In this document: one piece after another, positions 6,716-16,055 of the stretch
Layout: every line of letters begins with the position of its first letter
Position numbering within the stretch: the first letter of the stretch is position 1
NCBI GenBank assembly: GCA_016860845.1
Contig: BOKF01000044.1
Coordinates: 7,802 to 71,801 of the forward strand
From: Chloroflexota bacterium
GTDB lineage: Bacteria > Chloroflexota > Anaerolineae > 4572-78 > J111
Length of the DNA stretch: 64,000 nt
Direction of reading: 5' to 3'
Program-made: the position numbers and the translations under genes
Notes under the pieces: model-generated
What the model saw: only the letters and a program-made list of their open reading frames with translations
Databases searched by the model: none
What the model was told of the DNA's origin: nothing

Positions 6716-8830
6716 ATGACCTCTAACAGCAACAACCCCTACGTCGGGCCGCGTACTTTTACCCGGCAGGAGAGCGACCGGTTTTTTGGCCGGGAGCGGG
6801 AAGCCAGAGAGCTGTTTTCGCTGGTTGTCTCGGAGCGGCTGGTGCTTTTTTATGCCCAATCCGGTGCGGGCAAAAGCTCGCTGTTAAACACCCGCCTGAT
6901 CCCACAGTTGCAAGCGGCAGGATTCGCCGTACTGCCGCCGGGTCGCGTCAGCGGCGAACTGCCCCCGGGCATGGCTGAGGTTGGCAACATTTTTGCCTTT
7001 AACCTGATGCTCAGCCTCGACCAAAGCAACAGCGACCCTCAACAATTCGCACATCTGCCGCTAACCGATTTTTTGGCCGGCCTGGTCAGCGATGATGGCG
7101 AGCATTACCGGTACGAGTCTGAGGCTACCCTAAAGGGGGCTGGCGCTCAGGCTGAGGCTGAGGGTTATGTCCCGGTTCCGCATGTCTTGATCATTGATCA
7201 GTTTGAGGAAATTACCACGACCCATCCCCGGCATTGGCCGCAGCGAGAGGATTTCTTTCGCCAGCTCGACCGGGCGATGGCCGACGATCCCCTGTTATGG
7301 GCCGTGCTCACTTTCCGCGAGGATTACCTGGCCGCACTTGAGCCTTACGCCCCACTGCTGGCCGGTAATATGCGCGCCCGCTTCTACATGCAGCGCATGG
7401 AATGCGATGCGGCCCTGGAAGCTGTCAAAAAGCCCGCGCAACAGGGCGGGCGTCCCTTTGCGCCCGGTGTAGCCGAAAGTTTGGTGGATAACCTGCGCCA
7501 GATTCGGGTTGAGGATCAGACCCGGCCTCAACTGGGCCAGTTTGTCGAGCCGGTGCAACTACAGGTTGTCTGCTACCAATTGTGGGAAAATCTCAAGACG
7601 CGTCCGGCGGGCGAAATCACTCAGGCTGATTTGCAGGAACTCGGCAATGTTGACCGCGCCCTGGCCGATTTTTACGAGCAGGCGCTGGCCAAAGCCATTG
7701 CTGCCACCGAGCAATCTGAGCTGGAGTTGCGGGATTGGTTTGAGCGTAAGCTCATTACAGAGGCCGGGACACGCGGCAGCGTTTACCGGGGCAAGGACTC
7801 GGCCGGCGGTATCCCGACCCGCACCACAGATTTTCTGGTTAATCAATTTGTCCTCCGGTCCGAGAGCCGAGCGGGCGGCATCTGGTACGAATTGGTCCAC
7901 GATCGCTTTATCGAGCCGATTTTGCAAGCGAATAAAGCGTGGCGCGCGCAGCAGCCGCTGCTGGTGCAGATGGCCGAAGCCTGGATAAGCTCAGGCGAAA
8001 GCATGTCGAATCTGCTGGAAGGCCAGCAGTTGCAGGAGGCGTTACGGACCAACCGGCCGGACATCCAGCGGTTGGGATTCGTCAAAAAATTTATAGAAGC
8101 CAGCCAGACGGCCCAGCAAGCCAAAGAAGCGGCTCAGCAGGCCGAAAAATTGCAGCAGGCTCAAACCCTGGCCGAGGCTGCGCACCGGCGCGCTGAAGCC
8201 GAGGCTAAGGCAGCCCGGCGGCTGCGCTGGATTATCGCGGCACTGGCGGTTACGCTGGCAGTTTTGCTTGGCCTGGTAGGGGTGGCGGTTTATGCCTTTG
8301 TCCAACGCCAGGAGGTGATCATCAGCCATGAGGCTATTACGACCTTACTCTCCCTGGACGGGCGGCTTTATATCTCTGTAGCGCCCGATGACCGCACGGT
8401 GAAGCTGGTGGATACGGCGAACCGGGAGGTGATTCTTACCTTAACCGGTCATACCGCCGAAATCAGTAAAATCACTCTGAGTCCTAATGCTAACTATTTG
8501 GCCACAGCCGATCATGGGGGTACGACCATCATTTGGGACTTGAACACGGGCCAGGCTATCGCCAGGTTAGCCGGTCACAGCGATACTATTCGCTATATGG
8601 TTTTTTCGCACGACGGGCGGTGGGTAGCCACCGGAGGGGATGATGGCACAACCCGCCTTTGGGATACTTCCACCTGGCAGCAAACCCACGTCTTCAACAG
8701 CGGTGGGGCCTCTATCATCAGCGTCGCTTTTTGGCCCGACGATTCCTTCCTGGTTACAGCCACAACCGATAAAAAATACACTATTTGGGATCCTCAAACC
8801 GGCGAGAAAGTTCTAGATGGCAACCAGTAG
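6716..8830 (+). CDS. nSTAND1 ATPase with a transmembrane segment and WD40 repeats
   Basis: A 704-residue protein that opens NPYVGPRTFTRQESDRFFGR, the signature start of novel STAND NTPase 1. Walker A is AQSGAGKSSLLN (Lys about 53) and Walker B is HVLIIDQFEEI (Asp about 161). A winged-helix region and the sensor-like ELVHDRFIEPI (near 400) follow. A coiled coil rich in Ala/Gln/Glu covers about 455-500, and one hydrophobic segment, IIAALAVTLAVLLGLVGVAV, covers about 507-526. The last 170 residues hold about four WD40 blades (LTGHTAEIS, ISPNANYLATAD-like and WDLNTGQAIARLAGHSD). This is fewer than a full propeller, so the ring may be completed by oligomerisation, or the gene may be shortened at its 3' end. 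STAND proteins sense a trigger and oligomerise. The SIR2-like neighbour would be a plausible effector. Confidence 0.85.
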   Translation: MTSNSNNPYVGPRTFTRQESDRFFGREREARELFSLVVSERLVLFYAQSGAGKSSLLNTRLIPQLQAAGFAVLPPGRVSGELPPGMAEVGNIFAFNLMLSLDQSNSDPQQFAHLPLTDFLAGLVSDDGEHYRYESEATLKGAGAQAEAEGYVPVPHVLIIDQFEEITTTHPRHWPQREDFFRQLDRAMADDPLLWAVLTFREDYLAALEPYAPLLAGNMRARFYMQRMECDAALEAVKKPAQQGGRPFAPGVAESLVDNLRQIRVEDQTRPQLGQFVEPVQLQVVCYQLWENLKTRPAGEITQADLQELGNVDRALADFYEQALAKAIAATEQSELELRDWFERKLITEAGTRGSVYRGKDSAGGIPTRTTDFLVNQFVLRSESRAGGIWYELVHDRFIEPILQANKAWRAQQPLLVQMAEAWISSGESMSNLLEGQQLQEALRTNRPDIQRLGFVKKFIEASQTAQQAKEAAQQAEKLQQAQTLAEAAHRRAEAEAKAARRLRWIIAALAVTLAVLLGLVGVAVYAFVQRQEVIISHEAITTLLSLDGRLYISVAPDDRTVKLVDTANREVILTLTGHTAEISKITLSPNANYLATADHGGTTIIWDLNTGQAIARLAGHSDTIRYMVFSHDGRWVATGGDDGTTRLWDTSTWQQTHVFNSGGASIISVAFWPDDSFLVTATTDKKYTIWDPQTGEKVLDGNQ

Positions 8831-8859
8831 GTCATGCTTAAAGCGTGACCTACTGGTTG
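8821..8859. terminator. Perfect 14-bp inverted repeat over the nSTAND stop codon
   Basis: CAACCAGTAGGTCA (8821-8834) pairs perfectly with TGACCTACTGGTTG (8846-8859). GCTT and AAGC inside can extend the stem. The gene's TAG stop lies in the left arm. There is no U-run, so it may be a bidirectional barrier between convergent genes or a mobile hairpin that fixed the 3' end of the gene. Confidence 0.55.
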
Positions 8860-8867
8860 TAGATAAA

Positions 8868-9464
8868 CTATCCCAAATCCGGCTGAACCATCTTGATCCG
8901 GGCCACCTTGGCCTGCCGGACGATTTCGGCGATCTGAGGGAGGTGGCTGTCTTCGTGGGAGAGACCGCGCACAAAGCGGGTCAGGGCATTGGTTGGGCCA
9001 GACCCGGGCGCAACCTCATAACTGTTATCCAGGTCAGGCGGGTCGGGCCACATGGCCAGGCTGGCCAGGCGCATCCGCCGGCTTTCTTCCAAGCGCTGCC
9101 GGCATTGAGCAATGGTCGTGACCGTCTGCCAGGGCACTTCAGCCCGAGAGCGGCCGTGAAACACTACCCCCCGGGCCAATTCTGCGGCTAAAAAGGCCGA
9201 CTCCTCGGATGAGGCGGTCGTATGGACGATAACATGGCCGAGAGTCCAGGATAAATTAACCTCGTTGGGATTGACGGCGTAGGTATCGTTGGCCTGGGGA
9301 TCGTTGGGGACAAAGGTCACGTCGGCATCGGTACACCCGGCGATCAAGCTCAGCATGGTATCAATCATCTCGTTGGTGAGACGGGCCAGGTCAGCCGGGG
9401 TCAGGTTAGCGGCCAATTGGCTGATTTTTATCTCTTTATTGCGAACAGGGGTGAAGTCGAGCAT
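8868..9464 (-). CDS. DinB-like superfamily protein
   Basis: A 198-residue protein read from ATG 9462-9464 ([20 protein letters not shown]). The longer frame upstream only translates a C/G-rich repeat, so I reject that start. The protein shows a four-helix DinB/YfiT pattern: helix 1 [18 protein letters not shown], then [18 protein letters not shown] with a conserved His, and near the C terminus [20 protein letters not shown] with a further His pair. DinB-fold proteins use three histidines to bind a metal and act in thiol transfer or unknown stress roles. The candidate ligands are His of GHVIVH and His of HEDSH. The gene is convergent with the nSTAND gene and independent of it. Confidence 0.65.
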   Translation of the reverse strand: MLDFTPVRNKEIKISQLAANLTPADLARLTNEMIDTMLSLIAGCTDADVTFVPNDPQANDTYAVNPNEVNLSWTLGHVIVHTTASSEESAFLAAELARGVVFHGRSRAEVPWQTVTTIAQCRQRLEESRRMRLASLAMWPDPPDLDNSYEVAPGSGPTNALTRFVRGLSHEDSHLPQIAEIVRQAKVARIKMVQPDLG

Positions 9465-9502
9465 GATGAAAAGAGTCTCCTTTGGAAATAGACCGCCGAC
9501 GG

Positions 9503-9550
9503 CACCCCCTCCCTTCCCTCCCCCTAAGAGGGGGAGGGTTAGGGTGGGGG
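9503..9550. repeat. C/G-rich hairpin repeat (CCCTCCCCCT-AAGAGGGGGAGGG type)
   Basis: A CCCTCCCCCT arm and its complement AGGGGGAGGG flank a short centre and are followed by TTAGGGTGGGGG. Related copies occur at 30,600-30,684, 47,206-47,262, 47,392-47,445, 50,041-50,085 and 50,839-50,881. Confidence 0.8.
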
Positions 9551-9561
9551 TCTGCCGTTTG

Positions 9562-10107
9562 CTATTCAACCGTATCGTAATCCACAAAATCTTTGCCTTT
9601 TTCTGCGGCTAAAATGTCCAGGGCAGCCACTGCGCCCGTGCCGGCAGAAATAACGGCCTGGCTGCGGGTCAACCGGGTGCTGCGGCCGACGACGTACAGC
9701 CTGTCAATTGCGCTGCGATAATTGGGGTCAACTTCGACACCGCGGCTGGTGATCGTCAGGCCCATGCTCTGGGCAAGTTTGATGGACTTGCCTTCGGCAA
9801 TGATCAAATATTTGCCCTCGTGACGTTCACCACTCTCGGTAGATACAGCAAAGCCGCCGGCAGTTTTCTCAATGCCAGTAACCTGCTGATCCTGAATTTT
9901 GGCCCCAAATTCCTGCACCTGGGCGCGGGCGACTTTTTGAAAGTCGCTGCCGGTGATCTCCGGGATACCCAGATAGTTGTGCAGCTTGGCCGAATGCATG
10001 GCCGTTTTGTTCACTCCAAAAACGGTCACATTTTGCCCATTCTTGGCCAAAAACAAGGCTGCGCTCAATCCAGCCGGGCCATCGCCGACGATAATAACGT
10101 CGCTCAT
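9562..10107 (-). CDS. FAD-dependent pyridine nucleotide oxidoreductase, thioredoxin-reductase-like
   Basis: A 181-residue flavoprotein started at ATG 10105-10107, which has a strong AAGGAG about 8 bases upstream. It begins [20 protein letters not shown], the FAD-binding GxGxxG Rossmann motif. It ends with [20 protein letters not shown], the second FAD motif of thioredoxin-reductase-like enzymes. The protein is much shorter than thioredoxin reductase (about 310 residues): the NAD(P)H-binding domain and CxxC redox pair are missing, so only one FAD domain remains. Such short forms exist in bacteria as uncharacterised oxidoreductases. It lies divergent from the TetR gene with about 107 bases between starts, so that regulator may control it. 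Confidence 0.8.
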   Translation of the reverse strand: MSDVIIVGDGPAGLSAALFLAKNGQNVTVFGVNKTAMHSAKLHNYLGIPEITGSDFQKVARAQVQEFGAKIQDQQVTGIEKTAGGFAVSTESGERHEGKYLIIAEGKSIKLAQSMGLTITSRGVEVDPNYRSAIDRLYVVGRSTRLTRSQAVISAGTGAVAALDILAAEKGKDFVDYDTVE

Positions 10108-10214
10108 CTTGAATTTCTCCTTAGGGTCTGATTCCCATTGACGGAATTGATTATCTCGTTTATAATAAAAACGGACTACAGTCCAATTTTTCATGGGCAA
10201 TTATAACGGCTTAT

Positions 10215-10904
10215 ATGTACCTGTCAAGAGTCAGGATGAGCTTCGATAAAAGTGATACAATTCCTTTAATTCCCACTGAAAGCGCTCAACTCCCCAAACG
10301 GGCCAAGCGAGCCGATGCGCTTGCCAACCGCGAGCTTATCCTGGCCACAGCCCAGCGTTTGTTTGCCGAGCGGGGGATTGCTAATATCTGCATGGCGGCC
10401 ATCGCCGAGACTGCCGGGGTGGGCAAAGGCACATTGTACCGGGGTTTTGCCAATAAAGGCGAGCTATGCCTGGCGCTGCTCGACGAAGATATGCGCGCCT
10501 TTCAGGATCAGACCCTGCAAACGCTGCGAGAGAATTACCATCAACCGGCGCTGAGCCGGCTCGACGCATTTTTAAATAGTCTGGTCTATTTTGTCGAGCG
10601 GCAGGCCCCTTTGCTGCGTGAAGCAGAAATACATGGGGTTCTGCAAAGTGAGACGGTAGCCGCTAATGTCTCACCCCATCGCTGGCTGCCCTGGCTGCAC
10701 CAAACCATCGGGATTCTGTTGCAACAAGCGCAGCAAAATGGGGAGACCCATGAGCTGGACATTCCTTACCTGGTTGACGCTATTTTAGCCCCTCTCAGCG
10801 CCGACCTGTTCCTTTACCAGCGGGAAACCCTGGGATTTGATTTACAGCGAATGAGTCAGGGACTGCGGCAGTTGGTACTGGAAGGATGCCGGAAACGCGA
10901 GTAG
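10215..10904 (+). CDS. TetR/AcrR family transcriptional regulator
   Basis: A 229-residue regulator. The N-terminal HTH is clear: ANRELILATAQRLFAERGIANICMAAIAETAGVGKGTLYRGFANKGEL (about 37-84), with the GVGKGTLYRGF recognition helix. The C-terminal ligand-binding region is all-helical and diverse, as usual. ATG at 10215 is used here; the internal ATG at 10236 is also possible because neither has a convincing ribosome-binding site. The gene is divergent from the flavin oxidoreductase and followed by a good rho-independent terminator, so it forms a single-gene unit. Binding to the shared intergenic region is the likely mode of control, inferred from gene orientation. Confidence 0.9.
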   Translation: MYLSRVRMSFDKSDTIPLIPTESAQLPKRAKRADALANRELILATAQRLFAERGIANICMAAIAETAGVGKGTLYRGFANKGELCLALLDEDMRAFQDQTLQTLRENYHQPALSRLDAFLNSLVYFVERQAPLLREAEIHGVLQSETVAANVSPHRWLPWLHQTIGILLQQAQQNGETHELDIPYLVDAILAPLSADLFLYQRETLGFDLQRMSQGLRQLVLEGCRKRE

Positions 10905-10934
10905 AACAGACAACCCAGGACGTCCAGTGATAAC

Positions 10935-10970
10935 AAATCCACCGGGGCTTGTTTTAGGTGGATTTTTTTA
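10935..10970 (+). terminator. Rho-independent terminator after the TetR gene
   Basis: AAATCCACC (10935-10943) pairs with GGTGGATTT (10957-10965), followed at once by a T-run. The stem is 9 bp with a 13-base loop. Confidence 0.85.
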
Positions 10971-11095
10971 TTTATGAACTACCGGTTAAAATAATTGAGG
11001 ATACATGTGTTCTTGTGAGCCGGGTTCCACATCAAATTGGCTTTCTTCATCAAGAATAGAAGTCTAACGAGCAGAACTTCTTTTTGGAGAACCTT

Positions 11096-13282
11096 ATGGC
11101 AGACAGCTCAAAAAAACAGAAACCCCTCACGCTGCGCGTTGCCCCCTTTAGGATTACCCTCATTTATTTACTGGTCGGCGGGCTGTGGATTATATTTTCC
11201 GACCGCCTGGTGGCCGCCCTCGTCACCGATCCCGTTGCTCTGACCCAAATGCAGACATACAAGGGCTGGTTCTACATTGTGGCGACGGCCTTACTCCTCT
11301 ACCTGCTCATAAGGGGCAGTCTGGCGGCGCTCTCCAATTCCGAGGCGGAACTGCGGGCCATTTCCGCCGAGTTACAGGCAGCGTTGCAGCGGTTGACCTT
11401 CCACGTAGAGAACTCGCCGTTGGGGGTGATAGAGTGGGATAATCAATTCCGGGTCCAGCGCTGGTCGCGCCAAACCGAGCAGCTTTTTGGCTGGAGAGCT
11501 GAGGAAGTATTAGGCAAGCACCCTAAAGAGATAGGCTTTATCTATGCTGAGGATGCCGAGGCGGTCAATAGGGTTATTGCAGCTTTGCTTGAGGGCAGCC
11601 GCTCGCGCAGTGTAAATCGAAATCGGAATTACACTAAAAGTGGCGCCGTGATTGATTGTGAATGGTACGAGTCGGCGTTTTTTGATGAGGCAGGTTGCCT
11701 CATCTCAATCCTGTCTCTAGTTCAGGATGTGACAGCCCGTGAACAGGCCAAACAAGCTCTGCAGGAGAGTGAAGAACGTTTCCGGGCGACGTTTGAACAG
11801 GCGGCCGTCGGCCTGGCTCACCTGGGGCTGGATAACCGCTGGCTGCGAGTCAACCAAAAGTTTTGCGATATTATCGGTTATAGCTTTGAAGAGTTGGGCC
11901 AACTTACCCTGCCCCAACTTATCTACTCAGATGATGTGGATATTAATCGTGAACAGGCCCGGCGTTTGGTAGCAGGTGAGATTCAAACGTATTCCCTGGA
12001 GCAGCGCTATATCCGCAAAGACTTCTCCCTTGTTTGGGTCAATGTGACCGTTTCTCTGTTGCGCGATGCTTCCGGGCAGCCGAAGTATTTTATTGGCGTC
12101 GTCCAGGATATTACTGAGCGCAAGCAGTTAGAGGAGCAGTATCGCCATGCCCAAAAAATGGAAGCTGTGGGTCGCCTGGCCGGCGGCGTAGCTCACGATT
12201 TCAACAACCTGCTGACGGTCATTAATGGCTACAGCGAGCTGGCTTTGCACGGCCTGACCGAGCTTGATCCGCTGCAAAAATCCATCCGAGAAATTCGCAA
12301 GGCCGGCGAACGGGCGGCCCGATTGACCCATCAACTCCTCGCCTTCAGCCGCCAGCAGGTTCTTCAGCCCGAAATCCTGGATTTGAACGAGGTCATTACC
12401 GATATCAGCAGGATGCTCACCCGGTTAATTGGTGAAGATATTGAGCTGGTGATAATTACCAAAGCCGGTCTGGGCCGGATCAAGGCTGATCCTGGCCAGA
12501 TGGAGCAGGTCATTATGAATTTGGCCGTTAACGCCCGTGATGCCATGCCCCACGGCGGTAAACTGACCATTGATCTGGCTAACGTCGAGTTAGATGAGGA
12601 CTTTGCCCGCCGGCACCTCCGTGTAGCGCCCGGTGCATACGTGCGCCTGGCCATCAGCGATACCGGGGTAGGCATGGATAAAGAAACCCTCAACCGCATT
12701 TTTGAACCCTTCTTTACGACCAAAGAGCAAGGGAAAGGCACAGGACTGGGATTGGCCACTGTCTATGGAATTATCAAACAGAGCGGCGGCTCAATCCTGG
12801 TCTACAGTGAGCCGGGTTGGGGGACCACGTTTAAAATCTACCTACCCCAAATCAAGGAGGTGAGCCGACCGTCTCCGGTAAGCCTGCCCCGGGAGCATCC
12901 ATCTCAGCGGGGGGGAACGATTTTATTAGTCGAAGATGAGCCGGGTGTGCGTAACCTGGTGCGTGACACCCTGAAAGAGGACGGTTATACCGTCTTGGAT
13001 GCAAGTAACAGCGCCGAAGCTCTGCTGCTGAGCGAGCAGCATCCTGACCCGATCCACCTTCTCTTGACGGATGTCGTTATGCCCGGCCTGAGCGGCCGCC
13101 AGTTGGCTGAGCGTCTGCTGCTGGAGCGGCCGAAATTAAAAATCCTTTATATGTCGGGCTACACCGACGATGCAATTGTGCATCACGGGGTACTAGAGCC
13201 GGGAGTCGCCTTTCTGCACAAGCCCTTTACCCTGCAAATGCTCGCCCAAAAAGTGCGCGAAGTGTTGGATGAAATCACTTAA
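11096..13282 (+). CDS. Hybrid sensor histidine kinase with PAS domains and a receiver domain
   Basis: A 728-residue membrane kinase. The ATG at 11096 has GGAGA 5 bases upstream. Two hydrophobic segments, about residues 17-35 and 55-76, enclose a short extracellular loop. Two PAS domains with PAC tails follow (about 100-220 and 225-345, including VGLAHLGLDNRWLRVNQKF). The kinase core has RLAGGVAHDFNNLLTVI with phospho-accepting His near 367, and an ATPase domain with DTGVGM and GTGLGLATVYGI. The C-terminal receiver has VEDEPGVRNLV, the phospho-acceptor Asp near 659 in LLLTDVVMPG, and the Lys of LHKPF. This is the phosphorelay-type kinase common in Chloroflexota. No partner response regulator is adjacent, so its output is unknown. 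Confidence 0.93.
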   Translation: MADSSKKQKPLTLRVAPFRITLIYLLVGGLWIIFSDRLVAALVTDPVALTQMQTYKGWFYIVATALLLYLLIRGSLAALSNSEAELRAISAELQAALQRLTFHVENSPLGVIEWDNQFRVQRWSRQTEQLFGWRAEEVLGKHPKEIGFIYAEDAEAVNRVIAALLEGSRSRSVNRNRNYTKSGAVIDCEWYESAFFDEAGCLISILSLVQDVTAREQAKQALQESEERFRATFEQAAVGLAHLGLDNRWLRVNQKFCDIIGYSFEELGQLTLPQLIYSDDVDINREQARRLVAGEIQTYSLEQRYIRKDFSLVWVNVTVSLLRDASGQPKYFIGVVQDITERKQLEEQYRHAQKMEAVGRLAGGVAHDFNNLLTVINGYSELALHGLTELDPLQKSIREIRKAGERAARLTHQLLAFSRQQVLQPEILDLNEVITDISRMLTRLIGEDIELVIITKAGLGRIKADPGQMEQVIMNLAVNARDAMPHGGKLTIDLANVELDEDFARRHLRVAPGAYVRLAISDTGVGMDKETLNRIFEPFFTTKEQGKGTGLGLATVYGIIKQSGGSILVYSEPGWGTTFKIYLPQIKEVSRPSPVSLPREHPSQRGGTILLVEDEPGVRNLVRDTLKEDGYTVLDASNSAEALLLSEQHPDPIHLLLTDVVMPGLSGRQLAERLLLERPKLKILYMSGYTDDAIVHHGVLEPGVAFLHKPFTLQMLAQKVREVLDEIT

Positions 13283-13406
13283 AAACCAACACCATCCCAC
13301 TTTCAACTCAGATACAATTCGGCGGAAATGTTGTTTAACTGCCTCTGAGATTTTCACACCCCCGCTATCGGGAGCAAAGACCCATTGTTTTTGTGGCATA
13401 ACAAAT

Positions 13407-14087
13407 TTACTCCTCACCCTCGTCATCTTCGAATGTCTCGTCGTCCATAAAAACCTCAGTATCGGGCGCTAGCGGCATCAAATAGTGGAAACCATCTCGC
13501 CCTACGGCCTTGATGAGCTTGGCCATGATCCTGTCAACATTGTCGTAAGGTCCGGCGACAAAGAAAGGTTTACCCTCCGAGCTGCCCAGTGGAATAGGGT
13601 CAAGGCAGGCACTTGGATTGGCCTCGCCCAGAACCCACATAGCTTCGCGAGAATCAGGATGCGGTTCAAAACCAAACTGACGGGCATAAGCAATGCCCTC
13701 TTGAATAATCTTGGCCGCCAAATTTAGATCAGCCGAAACAAAGGGTTCACTGGATAGAATTTTCTGGCGCTGCGTTTGGTATTCGGTATAAGAACTGAAA
13801 AGGCGGGCAAAAGCATTTTTGACGCCAAGGCAGCCAAGGTCAACCAAAAATACTCCAACTGCGATTTGGCCCAGAGAAGACTGGCGGGCAATCAATATCT
13901 GGACCAAGGCTGCTTCCTTGTTCCACTCCTTTGATAACAGAACCTCCCGTAAAGGCCAGTCGCTCGCTTGGCGTAATAAAGCGCGGGTATTCATTTGAAA
14001 TAACGGTTTAACCTTGGCCAGCTTTTGTTTACGCTTGGCCGCCTTCCGTTGGACTGCCTTTTGACGTTTCTTGGGATCTTGAGCCAT
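13407..14087 (-). CDS. Conserved-looking hypothetical protein with a basic N terminus
   Basis: I do not recognise this 226-residue protein. It starts with a highly charged stretch (MAQDPKKRQKAVQRKAAKRK) that could bind nucleic acid. It continues with a mixed helical domain (ALVQILIARQSSLGQIAVGV, then VDLGCLGVKNAFARLF) and a second part with IIQEGIAYARQFGFEPHPDS, GPYDNVDRIMAKLIKAVG and a very acidic tail (FMDDETFEDDEGEE). Basic head plus acidic tail is a charge layout seen in some nucleic-acid-associated factors, but that is only suggestive. It has a purine-rich GGGGTAAA before the ATG, good codon structure and no overlap with neighbours, so it is very likely a real gene. It is convergent with the histidine kinase. 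Confidence 0.7.
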   Translation of the reverse strand: MAQDPKKRQKAVQRKAAKRKQKLAKVKPLFQMNTRALLRQASDWPLREVLLSKEWNKEAALVQILIARQSSLGQIAVGVFLVDLGCLGVKNAFARLFSSYTEYQTQRQKILSSEPFVSADLNLAAKIIQEGIAYARQFGFEPHPDSREAMWVLGEANPSACLDPIPLGSSEGKPFFVAGPYDNVDRIMAKLIKAVGRDGFHYLMPLAPDTEVFMDDETFEDDEGEE

Positions 14088-14163
14088 ACTGTTTACCCCT
14101 TTTTTGCTAAAAACCAGTCTAAATGCGCCTAGATGTACAAGAAAAATGTCTCTACAGATAATC

Positions 14164-15978
14164 TTAACCCAACCTATAGATAAAAGCCAACATTGACATT
14201 AATGCCACCGTTTGCAGGACAAAAATTGGCAAGCCATTGATTACATAATCGCGCATGGTGTACTGCCCCGGCTCGCGGACCAGCAGGTTGTCCCCATCGG
14301 TCAGCGGGGTTACATAGCCGGCCAGCACCGCAAAAGCGGTAGCAATGGCAAACGGCTCCGGCGGCGCACCCTGGGCGACAGCCAGGCTGAGCGCAATCGG
14401 CGTGAATAGAGCGGCGCCCACCGCCCCTCCAATGACCTGGGCGATGAGACTGGTTAGCAGGTGAAAAATGACCAGTGACCCCAACACGCCCATATTCTGG
14501 CTCAGGCCGACAATCACCTGGGCAATCATCTCAGCCGCCCCGGTTTTTTGCAGGGCCATGCTCAAAGGCAGCATTCCACCGATCAAAACCAGTAAACTCC
14601 AATTAACGCTTTGATAGGCCCGCTCCGGGCTGAGACACTTGCTCAAGATCAACACGACCGCCGCCAGAACGCTGGCTGTCCCCAAAGAAGCTAACCCGGA
14701 AACGACCAAAATGAGCATCACGCCCAGAACAGCCAGGGTCAAACGGGCTTTGCCGGTAATCAGATCACCCGGCTGCGGCCCCAAATCTGTTACGGGTACC
14801 AGGCTCAAGTCTCGGCCTATATCGCGCAGATCACTGAGCAGCCCTTGCACCAACAAAGTATCGCCAGCAGCCAGGGTCAGCGTAGACAGGCCATCGCGGA
14901 TAACCTGTCCCTGGCGGTGAACAGCCAGGATATTTAGCCCATAACGATGACGAAAACCAACTTGGGCCAGGCTCTTGCCAACCAACGGCGAGCGAAAAGG
15001 AACCATCACCTCGGCCAGCCGTAAGGTCCCGTGTTGGAGCTGGTTGAATTCATCCAGCTCCATCGCCCCCTTCGACTCTAGTTCGTGGGCGCTGGCTACT
15101 TGCAAGATACGGCCAACGTCGCCTTCGACAATCAACAGGTCATCCTGTTCCAGCACGCACTCAGGCCGGGCCGGTTCCAACTTTGCTCCCTTTGCCTGTA
15201 TGGCCATCACTTTTATCCTGGCTGCGGTCCAAACCTTACCGCTGGCTTCAAGGGATTGGGCAATTAAATCAGAATTGGAACGGACCCGCAGCCGGTAGAG
15301 CTGCTTATTTAGTTGGTAACTCTGCTGCACTTCAGCCAGCGAAGGGCGCTGTGGCTCAGAGGGGAGTTCACGGCGCAAAAAGCGGCGGCCCATCAGCATG
15401 TACCAGACCATCAGAATGCCCACTGAAACCAATGCATAGGGGGTCAGGCTGAACAGTCCCAGCCGGGTCTGGCTGTGTCCGGCCAGGATGTCACTGACAA
15501 CCAGGTTCGACGTTGTGCCGATGAGCGTCAATTGATTACCCACCGTCGCTGTCATTGCCAGCGGCATCAGCAGCCGCGAGGGGGCCAGATTCGCCTGGCG
15601 CGCGACTCGTAAAACCGCCGGCAGGAGCAAAGCCACGACCAGCAGTCCATCTAAAAAGGCCGTCAAACCCGCCGCCGCAAGGATAATGATGAACAGTAAC
15701 ATCGTTTCGCCCCGGCTGCCAAAGCGCAGTATCTGGTTGGCAATCAAGGTCGCCACCCCTGTTTCAAACAGGGCTGCCCCGATGACAAACACACTGGCCA
15801 CAATCAAGATGACCGGCTGGCCAAAGGCGCTGAACGCTTCGGCTGGGCTGAGGATGCCGCTGATAATCAGGGCTAACATCACCAGCAGGGCCGTCAAATC
15901 AGCTCGTAACCATTGGGCCGAGAGAACCACCAGGGTGGCAATGAGCAAGACGAGGGTGAAAATCGCTTCTAGGGGCAT
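14164..15978 (-). CDS. SLC13 (DASS) family permease with TrkA-C domains
   Basis: A 604-residue membrane transporter read from ATG 15976-15978 (MPLEAIFTLVLLIATLVVLS). A longer in-frame extension upstream translates the 16,056-16,136 repeat and is rejected. The first half has about five membrane segments with LPAVLRVARQANLAPSRLLM and the ATVGNQLTLIGTTSNLVVSD motif, the SNLV/SNT-type substrate loop of SLC13 carriers. Two cytoplasmic RCK_C (TrkA-C) domains lie between about residues 200 and 390. The C-terminal half has the second membrane bundle with a matching IGGMLPLSMALQKTGAAEMI and a final loop GYVTPLTDGDNLLVREPGQYT. Family members carry sulfate, dicarboxylates or citrate; the TrkA-C type is often annotated as a sulfate or sodium-coupled anion permease. 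Confidence 0.9.
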   Translation of the reverse strand: MPLEAIFTLVLLIATLVVLSAQWLRADLTALLVMLALIISGILSPAEAFSAFGQPVILIVASVFVIGAALFETGVATLIANQILRFGSRGETMLLFIIILAAAGLTAFLDGLLVVALLLPAVLRVARQANLAPSRLLMPLAMTATVGNQLTLIGTTSNLVVSDILAGHSQTRLGLFSLTPYALVSVGILMVWYMLMGRRFLRRELPSEPQRPSLAEVQQSYQLNKQLYRLRVRSNSDLIAQSLEASGKVWTAARIKVMAIQAKGAKLEPARPECVLEQDDLLIVEGDVGRILQVASAHELESKGAMELDEFNQLQHGTLRLAEVMVPFRSPLVGKSLAQVGFRHRYGLNILAVHRQGQVIRDGLSTLTLAAGDTLLVQGLLSDLRDIGRDLSLVPVTDLGPQPGDLITGKARLTLAVLGVMLILVVSGLASLGTASVLAAVVLILSKCLSPERAYQSVNWSLLVLIGGMLPLSMALQKTGAAEMIAQVIVGLSQNMGVLGSLVIFHLLTSLIAQVIGGAVGAALFTPIALSLAVAQGAPPEPFAIATAFAVLAGYVTPLTDGDNLLVREPGQYTMRDYVINGLPIFVLQTVALMSMLAFIYRLG

Positions 15979-16055
15979 AGTATTGGGAGTATAATCCCAA
16001 CCCGCTGTGAGAGGCAATCCTTCGAGATGGGTTTGTTTGTAAATACTCAACCTCA

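Noticed and set aside
9465..9587. Longer N terminus for the DinB-like protein
   Set aside because: The added residues ([13 protein letters not shown]) are the translation of a C/G-rich hairpin repeat.
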